From assembly GCA_041687395.1 (NCBI GenBank), contig JAWLCA010000001.1, positions 1 to 64,000 on the forward strand: a DNA stretch of 64,000 nt. Reading direction: 5' to 3'. This stretch comes from JAWLCA01 sp041687395 (GTDB lineage Bacteria; Pseudomonadota; Alphaproteobacteria; Rhodobacterales; Rhodobacteraceae). Positions 48,249 through 56,172 of this stretch are shown here, piece by piece; within the stretch, counting starts at the first letter, position 1; each line of letters opens with the position of its first letter. The position numbers were made by a program, and so were the translations under genes. The notes under the pieces are model-generated. The model saw only the letters and a program-made list of their open reading frames with translations, did no database searches and was not told the DNA's origin.

Positions 48249-49412
48249 ATGAACGCACCGACCAGGATCGAAGAACTGGAAGTTGGCTATGATGTGCCGG
48301 CCCTGCCGGGGATGGACGAGGCAGACATCCAGACGCCTTGCCTGATCCTCGACCTCGACGCGCTGGAGCGCAACATCAAGAAGATGGGCGACTATGCACG
48401 TGAGCATGGCATGCGCCACCGCGTGCATGGCAAGATGCACAAGTCGGTGGACGTTGCCAAGCTGCAGGAAAGCCTTGGCGGCGCCGTCGGCGTATGTTGC
48501 CAGAAGGTGAGCGAGGCCGAGGTCTTTGCCCGCGGCGGGATCAAGGACGTGCTGGTCTCGAACCAGGTGCGCGACCCGGCCAAGATCGACCGGCTTGCGC
48601 GGATTCCGAAGCTGGGCGCGCGCGCGATATGCTGCGTAGACGATCTGACGAACGTGACGGATCTGTCGGCTGCGGCGCAGAAACATGGCACGACGATCGA
48701 GTGTCTGGTCGAAATCGACTGCGGCGCGGGGCGCTGCGGGGTGACCACGACGCCGGCGGTGGTGGAAATCGCCAAGGCGATCGATGCGGCGCCGGGCCTG
48801 AAGTTCAGCGGCATTCAGGCCTATCAGGGCGCGATGCAGCACATGGACAGTTATGAGGACCGAAAGGCGAAGATTGCTGTCGCAGTGGCGATGGTGAAGG
48901 ATGCGGTCGACGCACTAAAGGCCGAGGGGCTGGATTGTGACATCGTCGGCGGCGGCGGCACAGGCAGCTACTACTTCGAGAGCACCTCGGGCGTTTACAA
49001 TGAGTTGCAGTGCGGCAGCTACGCCTTCATGGATGCCGACTATGGCCGCATTCTGGACAAGGACGGCAACCGCATCGATCAGGGTGAGTGGGAGAATGCG
49101 CTGTTCATCCTGACCAGCGTGATGAGCCACGCCAAGCCGGGCAAGGCGATCTGCGACGCAGGCCTGAAAGCCCAGTCGGTCGACAGCGGCCTACCGGTGA
49201 TCTACGGCCGCGACGATGTGAAGTACGTCAAGTGCTCGGACGAGCACGGCGTGATCGAAGATCCGCAGAACGTGCTGAAGATCAACGAGAAGCTGCGCCT
49301 CGTGCCCGGTCACTGCGATCCGACCTGCAACGTGCACGACTGGTACGTTGGTGTTCGGGGCGGCAAGGTGGAAACGCTCTGGCCCGTGTCGGCCCGCGGC
49401 AAGGCCTATTGA
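48249..49412 (+). CDS. bhcC: beta-hydroxyaspartate aldolase
   Basis: A 387-residue fold-type III PLP enzyme of the D-threonine aldolase/alanine-racemase-like family. The PLP lysine is in RVHGKMHKSVDVAKL and the C-terminal metal-site residues are in VPGHCDPTCNVHDWYVGV. It joins glycine and glyoxylate to beta-hydroxyaspartate. It follows bhcB after 12 bases. Its place in the bhc order supports this substrate over D-threonine. Confidence 0.9.
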   Translation: MNAPTRIEELEVGYDVPALPGMDEADIQTPCLILDLDALERNIKKMGDYAREHGMRHRVHGKMHKSVDVAKLQESLGGAVGVCCQKVSEAEVFARGGIKDVLVSNQVRDPAKIDRLARIPKLGARAICCVDDLTNVTDLSAAAQKHGTTIECLVEIDCGAGRCGVTTTPAVVEIAKAIDAAPGLKFSGIQAYQGAMQHMDSYEDRKAKIAVAVAMVKDAVDALKAEGLDCDIVGGGGTGSYYFESTSGVYNELQCGSYAFMDADYGRILDKDGNRIDQGEWENALFILTSVMSHAKPGKAICDAGLKAQSVDSGLPVIYGRDDVKYVKCSDEHGVIEDPQNVLKINEKLRLVPGHCDPTCNVHDWYVGVRGGKVETLWPVSARGKAY

Positions 49413-49494
49413 ACTCACGGGGGGCGGGGCTTGTGCCCGCCCCATTTCACGGAATGCGGGAAGGGGCCGACCCCTTCAGGACAGGGGAGCGTGC

Positions 49495-50457
49495 ATGATC
49501 ATCGTGCCCGAGCGGCTGATTGCCGATCTGATTTCACCGGAAGCCGCCTACGAGGCTGTGGAGGCCACGTTTGCCGCCATGGCGAAGGGCGAGGCGTACA
49601 ACTTTCCCGTCGTGCGCGAGGCGCTGGGCGAGGGGCGGCAATATGGCTTCAAGTCTGGCCTGGATCGCCCCGGCAACCTGTTGGGTGTAAAGGCTGGCGG
49701 CTATTTCCCCGGCAACGCGGATCGGGGCATCCCGAACCATCAGTCCACGGTCTTCCTGTTCGATCCTGACAGTGGCAAGCTGACTGCGACGGTTGGGGGC
49801 AACCTGCTGACGGCGCTGCGGACGGCGGCCGCCAGTGCGATCTCGATCAATCATCTGGCGCGCAAAGATGCGCGGGTGCTGGGCATGGTCGGTGCCGGCC
49901 ACCAGAGTGCCTTTCAGATGCGCGCCGCCGTCAAGCAGCGGCGCTTTGAAAAGGTTGTCGGCTGGAACCTTCATCCTGACATGCTGCCGCGTCTGGCTGA
50001 AACTGCGGCGGAGCTTGGATTGCCGTTCGAGGCGGTGGAACTGGACCAACTGGGGGCAGAGGCGGATGTGGTCATCACCATCACCTCCTCGCCCGCTGCA
50101 AGCCTGCTCGACGCGCATGTGAAGCGTGGCACGCATCTGGCCTGCATGGGAACTGATACCAAGGGAAAACAAGAGGTCGAGGCCGCACTTCTGGGCCGTG
50201 CCACGGTCTTTACCGACGAGGTGGCGCAGTCGGTCTCGATCGGCGAGGCGCAGCACGCGATCGCGTCGGGGCTGATCAAGGAAGCCGATATCGTCGAGAT
50301 CGGCGCGGTGATCAACGGGGTCCATCCGGGGCGGACGTCCGACGACGAGATCACGCTGTTCGACGGCACGGGTGTTGGCCTGCAGGATCTGGCGGTCGCA
50401 AGCCGCGCGGTGGCGCTGGCGGTGAAGCGCAGGCTGGCGACCGAGGTCGATTTCTAG
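49495..50457 (+). CDS. bhcD: iminosuccinate reductase
   Basis: A 320-residue protein of the ornithine cyclodeaminase/mu-crystallin family. It has GYFPGNADRGIPNHQSTVFL, the Rossmann motif RVLGMVGAGHQSAFQMRAAV and GTHLACMGTDTKGKQEVE. In the cycle it reduces iminosuccinate to aspartate with NAD(P)H, closing it. ATG 49495 follows AGGGGAGC; the open frame upstream lies inside bhcC. A terminator follows 41 bases after the stop. Confidence 0.9.
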   Translation: MIIVPERLIADLISPEAAYEAVEATFAAMAKGEAYNFPVVREALGEGRQYGFKSGLDRPGNLLGVKAGGYFPGNADRGIPNHQSTVFLFDPDSGKLTATVGGNLLTALRTAAASAISINHLARKDARVLGMVGAGHQSAFQMRAAVKQRRFEKVVGWNLHPDMLPRLAETAAELGLPFEAVELDQLGAEADVVITITSSPAASLLDAHVKRGTHLACMGTDTKGKQEVEAALLGRATVFTDEVAQSVSIGEAQHAIASGLIKEADIVEIGAVINGVHPGRTSDDEITLFDGTGVGLQDLAVASRAVALAVKRRLATEVDF

Positions 50458-50497
50458 GGCGCTTGCGGCGCGCGATGCGTTGAGACTAACGTGTATG

Positions 50498-50521
50498 CGG
50501 GCGGCCCTTGGCCGCCCGTTT
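50498..50521 (+). terminator. intrinsic terminator of the bhc operon / gap leader hairpin
   Basis: CGGGCGGCC, loop CTT, GGCCGCCCG, followed by TTTCC. The 9-bp stem ends 17 bases before the gap ATG, so gap transcripts either start very close to it or read through it. Confidence 0.7.
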
Positions 50522-50537
50522 CCGTGTGGAGGCAGGA

Positions 50538-51527
50538 ATGACGATACGGCTGGCGATCAACGGCTTCGGGCGGATCGGGCGCACGGTATTGCGCGCGGCG
50601 CTGCTGCGCAGGGCTTGGCCGGGGTTGGAGATCGTGGCGATCAACGACATCGCGCGGGCAGAGGATTGCGCCTATCTGTTTGAATACGACAGCGTTTTCG
50701 GCCCCTATCCGGGCAAGGTGGCGTTGGAGCCGGGCGTGCTGCTGGTCGATGGGCACCCCATCCGGCTGAGCCAGGCAGCGGATCTGTCGACGCTGCATCT
50801 GACGGATATCGACATCGTTCTGGAGTGCACGGGGCGGGCCGAGACGGTGGAGATCTCTCGTCGTGGGCTGGCGGCCGGGGCGGGGCGGGTGTTGATTTCC
50901 GGTCCGTCGGGGGCGGCTGAGTTTACTGTGGTCCTGGGGGCGAATGAGGTACGGTTGACGGCCGAACATCGGGTGATCTCGAACGCATCCTGCACCACCA
51001 ATGCCCTGGCGCCGTTGGTGAAAGTCCTTAATTCGGCTTTGAACATTCGCACGGGCTGGATGACGACGATCCATTGCTACACGGGGTCGCAGCCCACCGT
51101 CGATGCACCACGGGGGGATCCGGCGCGCAGCCGGGCGGCGGCCTTGTCGATGGTGCCGACGACGACCAGCGCGCAGCGGCTGCTGGACGTGGTGCTACCG
51201 GAACTGGCCGGCCGGATCGAGGGCGCGGCGGTGCGCGTGCCCACGGCGAGCGTGTCGGCCGTCGATCTGACATTTTTGCCGGAGCGGTCCACGTCACGCG
51301 AGGAAGTGAATAAAATCATGCGCTTGGCGGGTGGCGTGATCGGGTGGACAGACCGCCCGCTGGTGTCGTCGGACCTGCGGGCGCGACCTGAAAGCGTGGT
51401 CATGGCGCTGCGCGAGACAGCCGTCACACAGGGCGGTCTGGTGCGCGTTTTCGGCTGGTACGACAACGAATGGGGCTTTTCCTGCCGCATGCTGGACGTG
51501 GCGGAGCGCTGGGCCGCCCTGCGCTGA
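50538..51527 (+). CDS. gap: type I glyceraldehyde-3-phosphate dehydrogenase-like protein
   Basis: A 329-residue GAPDH family member. The Rossmann motif INGFGRIGR is near the N-terminus, the catalytic SNASCTTN holds Cys152, and His179 is in TTIHCYTGSQ. RARAAALSM-type residues appear as RSRAAALSMVPTTTSA, and it ends WYDNEWGFSCRMLD. It departs from housekeeping GAPDH at SGPSGAAEFTVVLGANE and HCYTGSQPTVDAP, so an alternative substrate (such as erythrose-4-phosphate) or a paralogue role is possible. ATG 50538 follows GGAGGCAG. Confidence 0.85.
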   Translation: MTIRLAINGFGRIGRTVLRAALLRRAWPGLEIVAINDIARAEDCAYLFEYDSVFGPYPGKVALEPGVLLVDGHPIRLSQAADLSTLHLTDIDIVLECTGRAETVEISRRGLAAGAGRVLISGPSGAAEFTVVLGANEVRLTAEHRVISNASCTTNALAPLVKVLNSALNIRTGWMTTIHCYTGSQPTVDAPRGDPARSRAAALSMVPTTTSAQRLLDVVLPELAGRIEGAAVRVPTASVSAVDLTFLPERSTSREEVNKIMRLAGGVIGWTDRPLVSSDLRARPESVVMALRETAVTQGGLVRVFGWYDNEWGFSCRMLDVAERWAALR

Positions 51528-51530
51528 GGG

Positions 51531-51598
51531 GCGTGCGCATGCACGTATGTTTCACATGCATCTGCGGTGCACATCACGTGCATACGTTGCGCGCGGTG
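51531..51598 (+). repeat. 68-bp interspersed repeat, copy A
   Basis: Aligns without gaps to 58882-58949 with 55 of 68 bases identical, including catacgttgcgcgcg except one base. ACGTATG near the left end can pair with CATACGT near the right end, extended by GCGCA/TGCGC. It begins four bases after the gap stop. Confidence 0.75.
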
Positions 51599-51637
51599 AG
51601 GGCGGGATTGCGCAACGCGGAGCCGGGCACCGGGCTG

Positions 51638-51681
51638 CCACCACCCCGCCACCAGAGCGCCACCACCCTGCCACCGCGGCG
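51638..51681. repeat. 11-nt tandem repeat, four units
   Basis: Units CCACCACCCCG, CCACCAGAGCG, CCACCACCCTG and CCACCGCGGCG follow each other directly. Confidence 0.7.
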
Positions 51682-51953
51682 GTGGCACCACCGATCGGCG
51701 GAGGGCGGTTTTGCGCAACGGGTCGAGGCTCCGCCGCGTGAGCCGGGGTGGGACAGCTTGGAGCTACTGGTGGAGTGCGTCTTGGCAGGCTTGTGCCGAT
51801 TGCATGTCGCTATGAGAGGGCAGGGGCTGCCCGCCGGGAAGGCGCTGGACCGGGCCGCTGGTTGCGGCCTGTTCGGGCGGGTTGGTGGAGACCGGAAAAG
51901 CCTTGAGGAGGCGGAGATGGGTCGCGGTCGGTCTCGGTGTGCGCCGCTGTCGC

Positions 51954-51974
51954 GGATCCCGGATCCCGGATCCC
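51954..51974. repeat. GGATCCC tandem repeat, three units
   Basis: Three identical 7-mers in a row, just before the 3' end of the NYN gene. Confidence 0.85.
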
Positions 51975-52020
51975 GGCTCGGGCCGGGGGGCGTAACGGTG
52001 AGGGATGGCCCGGGCGCCGC

Positions 52021-52764
52021 CTACGCCTTGTCCCTGACCAGCAGCGTATTCCCCGGCCCTTGCTTCACGTCGAAGCGGGCGGTCTTTCGGATCAGGTCGG
52101 ACAGTTTGCCGCTGCCGTAGGTGCGGGGGTCGAAGTCGGCGTGGGCCTGGGTGATGAACTGGCCGATCTGGCCCAGTGTGAACCACTCGCCCTCGGGGTC
52201 GATGCGCTTCATGGCGTCGACGATCAGGGGGATCGCGTTCTTCGGCGGTTCCTTGGTGTTGTCGCGGCGCGGCGCGGCATCGGGCTCAACGCTGTCGCGG
52301 GGCTTGTCGGCGCTCTCGTCGGCGCTGCCCAGGTTCTCGACATAGATGAAGCGCTTGCAGGCCATGCGGAAGGCATCAGGCGTCTTCTTCTCGCCGATGC
52401 CGTAGACATCCACGCCCTGTTCGCGAATGCGGGCGGCGAGGCGGGTGAAATCGCTGTCAGACGACACCAGCACGAAGCCGTCGAAGATGCCGGAGTGCAG
52501 GAAGTCCATCGCCGCGATCACCAGCCCGATGTCGGAGGCGTTCTTGCCCTTGGTGTTCGAGAACTGCTGGTCCGGCACCATGCCGAGGGCCTGGATCTTC
52601 TTGGCCCAGCCGCCCAGCCGCTGGCTGGACCAGTCGCCGTAGATGCGGCGCACCGATGCCTCACCCAGGCCCGATATCTCCTCGAAGATCGCCTCGGCGT
52701 GGCTGGCGGGGACATTGTCCGCGTCGATCAGGACGCAGAGGCGGGCGGGGCGGGTATCGGCCAT
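52021..52764 (-). CDS. NYN (PIN-like) domain protein with C-terminal OST-HTH/LOTUS-like domain
   Basis: A 247-residue protein. The N-terminal NYN/LabA-like nuclease fold has ARLCVLIDADNVPA, NASDIGLVIAAMD and VLVSSDSDFTRLAARIREQG, with the acidic residues expected of a PIN-type metal site. A charged linker (about residues 140-175) precedes an OST-HTH-like RNA-binding domain (GEWFTLGQIGQFITQ, YGSGKLSDLIRKT). It is probably an RNA-processing nuclease; the target is unknown. ATG 52764 gives the sensible N-terminus. Confidence 0.82.
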   Translation of the reverse strand: MADTRPARLCVLIDADNVPASHAEAIFEEISGLGEASVRRIYGDWSSQRLGGWAKKIQALGMVPDQQFSNTKGKNASDIGLVIAAMDFLHSGIFDGFVLVSSDSDFTRLAARIREQGVDVYGIGEKKTPDAFRMACKRFIYVENLGSADESADKPRDSVEPDAAPRRDNTKEPPKNAIPLIVDAMKRIDPEGEWFTLGQIGQFITQAHADFDPRTYGSGKLSDLIRKTARFDVKQGPGNTLLVRDKA

Positions 52765-52786
52765 TGGGTGGTCCTTGGTGCGGGGG

Positions 52787-52930
52787 TCAGTTGCCCTGGA
52801 TCGAGATGCCACTGTCGTTCAGTTCGATCTCGATGCCGGTAGACTGGCTATCCTCATAATAGCGGTAACCGAGCACGGCGACGACGATCACAAGCGCGCC
52901 GATGACGAAGTAGAGCAGGTTGCGGTTCAT
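52787..52930 (-). CDS. small single-pass membrane protein
   Basis: A 47-residue protein, MNRNLLYFVIGALVIVVAVL and so on: one transmembrane helix and a short acidic tail (IEIELNDSGISIQGN). It lies 22 bases upstream of the NYN gene on the same strand. No function is assigned. ATG 52930 gives a clean membrane protein, unlike the longer frame. Confidence 0.7.
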   Translation of the reverse strand: MNRNLLYFVIGALVIVVAVLGYRYYEDSQSTGIEIELNDSGISIQGN

Positions 52931-53003
52931 GGCAGGCACTCCGGGGAAACTGTTGCGCATCATAGACCACGAAACGCGGCCGCGCACCATCCCGCCCGCC
53001 GGC

Positions 53004-53633
53004 TCAGGCCTGCGGCAGCGGTGCGCCAAGGGTTGAGAGCGTCCAGCGGACCAGATCGCGCATCACCGCGGCGCCTGCGGCATCCAGCGCCACGACCACG
53101 TCCATCGTTTCGGTGGAGGCGGAGGGTTGGGTGGCGGTGAAGCGGCGGGTGGCGACGACGCTGGCGGTTTCCTCGCGCACCAGGCGGACGGTCAGGCCCA
53201 TGCGGGTGGTCACGGCGCCATCGGCGCCGAGATCGGCCTGAAGGTCGGTCAGCTCGCTGACCAGCGCGAAATCGCCCCCCGGACCCAACGGGCGGCGGCC
53301 GACATAACGCAGTGCGGCCGTCGCCTCGAACGAGCGCAGGATCAGGGTCTGCACCATCACCGGGGCCTCATCGGTCCAGCCGGCGCCGGGCAGGTATTGC
53401 GCCTGCAGCGGATTGGGGCGGATCAGGATGCGGTCGGTATCCAGGCCGCCGCCGGCGGTCGGCACCTCGATGATCAGGTCGCGGGCGAGGGGGCGGTTGG
53501 CCGTAGGCAGGTCGGCGGGCGGGCGCAATTCGTAGGCGTCGAGCGGGGTGGCCGCATCGCTGAGGGCGCCGAGGGCGCTGCAGCCGGGGAAAAGCGGCAG
53601 GGCGAGAAGCGACAGGGCGGCGCGGCGATTCAT
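53004..53633 (-). CDS. ABC-type transport auxiliary lipoprotein (PqiC/DUF330-like)
   Basis: A 209-residue lipoprotein: signal sequence MNRRAALSLLALPLFPGCSA with the lipobox LFPGC. The body has YELRPPADLP and RPNPLQAQYLPGAGWTDEAP, matching the PqiC-like auxiliary family. It sits at the end of an Mla/MCE operon, so it probably acts as the outer-membrane-side partner of the MCE protein. Confidence 0.85.
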   Translation of the reverse strand: MNRRAALSLLALPLFPGCSALGALSDAATPLDAYELRPPADLPTANRPLARDLIIEVPTAGGGLDTDRILIRPNPLQAQYLPGAGWTDEAPVMVQTLILRSFEATAALRYVGRRPLGPGGDFALVSELTDLQADLGADGAVTTRMGLTVRLVREETASVVATRRFTATQPSASTETMDVVVALDAAGAAVMRDLVRWTLSTLGAPLPQA

Positions 53634-53640
53634 CGGGACC

Positions 53641-55380
53641 TCATTGTCTGAATTCCGGGGTCTGGCGGTCCAGCAGGAACCGGGTCGGGTTGCGCTCTAT
53701 CGTGCGGGTCAGCCGTTCGAGGTTCGTGATCAGGCTGCGGCTTTCCAGCGCGAGGCGGGTGAACTGGGGCAGGCCGTTGGCCGCGAAATCGCGCAAGGGC
53801 CCGCCCGAGGCGGTAACCAGCTGCCCGATCTCGTCGAAGGCCTGGCGCGCCGTATCGCTGGCCGCGCGCAGGTCGGCGGTGATGCCGGGAATATCCTCGG
53901 ACACCTGGGCGATGGCGGTGTCCAAATTGGCGAGCGTGGTCCGCAGGTCGGCGGTGATGGCCGAGATATCCTCGTTGATGACGCGGTCTGCGCCGTCGAA
54001 GACCCGTTCGGCCGAGACGAGCGTGCGTTCGCCCACGGCCAGCGCCTCGTTGATCGCGGTCAGCGTGGTGTTGGCGTTGTCGAAGGTCTCGGTCACGCTG
54101 TCGAGCGCCTCGGTCGCGTCGGTGACGAGGCCGTCCACCCGGCCCGAGGCCGAGGAGAGATCGGTGCCGACCTGTTCTATCACGCGCACGGCGGTGTCGG
54201 TGGCGCTGCGGATATCGGCGACGATGCCGGGCAGGTCGGTTTCGGCCACGGCATTGACGCTGCGGATCGCCTCTGTCGCCTCGGCTACGGCGGTGCGGGT
54301 TTCCGCCACCAGTGTCGCGCCGTCGCCGGTGATGAGTGCGTCGAATTCGAGCGCAGCGGTGTCGATCGTCTCCAGCGTATCGTTCAGGCGCACGATCATG
54401 TCGTCGGTGGCCGCGATGGTCGCCTCGGCCTCGACCAGGCGGGCGGTGGCGGCGGCGCCAGCGTCGGTGAAGCTGGCGATCATCACCCGCGCCTCGGTGC
54501 CGATGCTGTCCACCTGGCCCTGCAGGTTGACGACGGTGTCGCGCGCAGCCGCCAGCGTTTCGGCAACCTCGCCTGCGAGCAGGCGCTCGGCCTCGACCAC
54601 GGCGGACTCGGCGATATCCAGCGTGCCGGAGCCGGCCTCGACCAGATCACGCGCGTCGTTGGCCAGCGCGGCATAGGCTTCCAGCGTGACGTCGGCCGAG
54701 GCAAGCACCTCGGTCACCGCCCCGGTCAGTTCGTCCAGCGTGGCGTTGAAGCGCGAGATCTCGATGGCGAAGCCCGAGACCGAGGCGGTGACGACCGAGA
54801 AGTCGTCGAGCGCGGTGGCGAAGTTTTCGGTCGCGCCCTCGACGTTCGACAGGATGTTGTCGATCCGGTCCTGATTCTCGCCGCTGATGAGGGACCGCAG
54901 GTCCTGCACCAGTGTCAACACCTCTTCGAGGATGGCGGGCGCATCCTCGGTCAGGCTTTGCAGCATCGAGCGGCCGGACTCGATCTCGGGGATCGGCACG
55001 CCTGTTTCAGGGGTGAGCAGCGGAGCGTCCGGGGTGCCGGCACTGATGCCGACGAAGGAGACACCGGTGACGCCCTGCGCCTCGATCGTGGCGATGCTGT
55101 CGGCGCGCACGGGCGTGTCGGCGGCGATTTCGATGCGGACCCGCACCCGGCCGTCGCCCTCGGGCGAGAGGCCCACGTCGACCACCTGGCCCACAGGCAG
55201 GCCGCTGAAGCGCACGTCGGACGCGCGGCCCAGGCCCGAGACGGTGTCGAAGTTGATGTCGTAATAGGCGAACTGGCGGTCAAGTTCGACCCGCGCGAAC
55301 CACAGCAGAAAGGCAAGCAGGCCGAAGAAGCCCAGCAGCGTGAAGGCCCCGATCAGGATGTAGTTGGCGCGCGTCTCCAT
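53641..55380 (-). CDS. MCE (MlaD) family protein
   Basis: A 579-residue MCE protein. An N-terminal membrane anchor (YILIGAFTLLGFFGLLAFLL) precedes one MCE domain (near residues 36-115, YYDINFDTVSGLGRASDVRF). A long C-terminal region rich in Ala, Thr, Asp and Val (from about 150 to 560) is predicted to be helical and may form a needle-like channel. It is longer than MlaD of E. coli and more like PqiB/YebT or mycobacterial Mce in extent. It carries phospholipid-like cargo between membranes with the permease and ATPase upstream. Confidence 0.88.
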   Translation of the reverse strand: METRANYILIGAFTLLGFFGLLAFLLWFARVELDRQFAYYDINFDTVSGLGRASDVRFSGLPVGQVVDVGLSPEGDGRVRVRIEIAADTPVRADSIATIEAQGVTGVSFVGISAGTPDAPLLTPETGVPIPEIESGRSMLQSLTEDAPAILEEVLTLVQDLRSLISGENQDRIDNILSNVEGATENFATALDDFSVVTASVSGFAIEISRFNATLDELTGAVTEVLASADVTLEAYAALANDARDLVEAGSGTLDIAESAVVEAERLLAGEVAETLAAARDTVVNLQGQVDSIGTEARVMIASFTDAGAAATARLVEAEATIAATDDMIVRLNDTLETIDTAALEFDALITGDGATLVAETRTAVAEATEAIRSVNAVAETDLPGIVADIRSATDTAVRVIEQVGTDLSSASGRVDGLVTDATEALDSVTETFDNANTTLTAINEALAVGERTLVSAERVFDGADRVINEDISAITADLRTTLANLDTAIAQVSEDIPGITADLRAASDTARQAFDEIGQLVTASGGPLRDFAANGLPQFTRLALESRSLITNLERLTRTIERNPTRFLLDRQTPEFRQ

Positions 55381-56172
55381 CTAGGCGTCTGCCCCCGCGG
55401 CCACGTATTGGGCCGCGCGGGCGCGCGGCCCGTGGAAATATTCGTGCACCCAGGGGTGATCGACCGCAAGCATGTCCTTCATCGTCCCCGTCACGAGCAC
55501 CTTCTTCTCGGCCAGCACCGCGATCCTGTCGCAGCAGGCGTGCAGTGTATCCAGATCATGGGTGACAAGGAACACCGTCAGGCCCATGGATCGGCTCAAT
55601 TCCCGGATGAGTTCGTCGAAAGCGGAGGCCCCGATCGGATCGAGGCCTGCGGTGGGTTCGTCCAGAAACACGATTTCGGGGTCGAGCGCCAGTGCGCGGG
55701 CAAGCCCTGCCCGCTTTCGCATGCCCCCTGAGAGTTCCGAGGGATACTTGTCACCCGCCAGATAGGGCAGCCCTGCCATCGAGATTTTCAGGTCGGCGAG
55801 TGCCGCGCGCAGGTCGGGCGGCAGATCGGGGATGCTGCGCAGTGGCACCTCGACATTCTCGCGCACCGTCAGCGACGAGAACAGCGCCCCGTCCTGGAAC
55901 ATCACCCCCCAGCGGCGCTCGAGTTCGGTCCGCGTGTCCTCGTCCGCTGTCAGGACATCGACGCCCAGGACGTTGACGCTGCCCGCGGCGGGACGTTGCA
56001 GCCCGGCGATGGTGCGCAAGAGCACCGATTTCCCCGTGCCCGAACCGCCCACGACTCCCAGCACCTCTCCGCGGTAGACGTCGAGATCAAGGTTGTCATG
56101 CACCACCTGGGTGCCGAACTGGTTGCGGATCCCGCGCAGCCGGATCAACACCTCGCGCCCGTTCCCGTCCAT
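55381..56172 (-). CDS. ABC transporter ATP-binding protein (MlaF type)
   Basis: A 263-residue ATPase with Walker A GGSGTGKSVLLR, signature LSGGMRKRAGLARAL, Walker B IVFLDEPTAGLDPIGA and H-loop VTHDLD. The ExxGLDPI segment is typical of MlaF. It starts at ATG 56172 in a one-base overlap with the permease stop; the long frame upstream is inside the permease gene. It couples to the MlaE-type permease. Confidence 0.92.
   Translation of the reverse strand: MDGNGREVLIRLRGIRNQFGTQVVHDNLDLDVYRGEVLGVVGGSGTGKSVLLRTIAGLQRPAAGSVNVLGVDVLTADEDTRTELERRWGVMFQDGALFSSLTVRENVEVPLRSIPDLPPDLRAALADLKISMAGLPYLAGDKYPSELSGGMRKRAGLARALALDPEIVFLDEPTAGLDPIGASAFDELIRELSRSMGLTVFLVTHDLDTLHACCDRIAVLAEKKVLVTGTMKDMLAVDHPWVHEYFHGPRARAAQYVAAGADA

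Larger units (their letters stand above)
51528..52020. other. convergent repeat-rich spacer after gap
   Basis: No supported gene is seen in these 493 bases. They hold one copy of the 68-bp repeat (51531-51598), four 11-nt tandem units (51638-51681), and three GGATCCC units (51954-51974). The open frame through it continues from the gap gene's +1 frame and looks like chance. Confidence 0.55.

Noticed and set aside
51470..52120. 216-residue frame across the convergent spacer
   Set aside because: It begins inside gap in another frame and shows no ribosome binding site or family pattern. HVC...HVHTLRA is shared with copy B, but only because the repeat is.
53548..55731. 727-residue plus-strand frame opposite the MCE gene
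   Set aside because: It is an antisense shadow; the minus strand encodes an MCE domain and helical tail.
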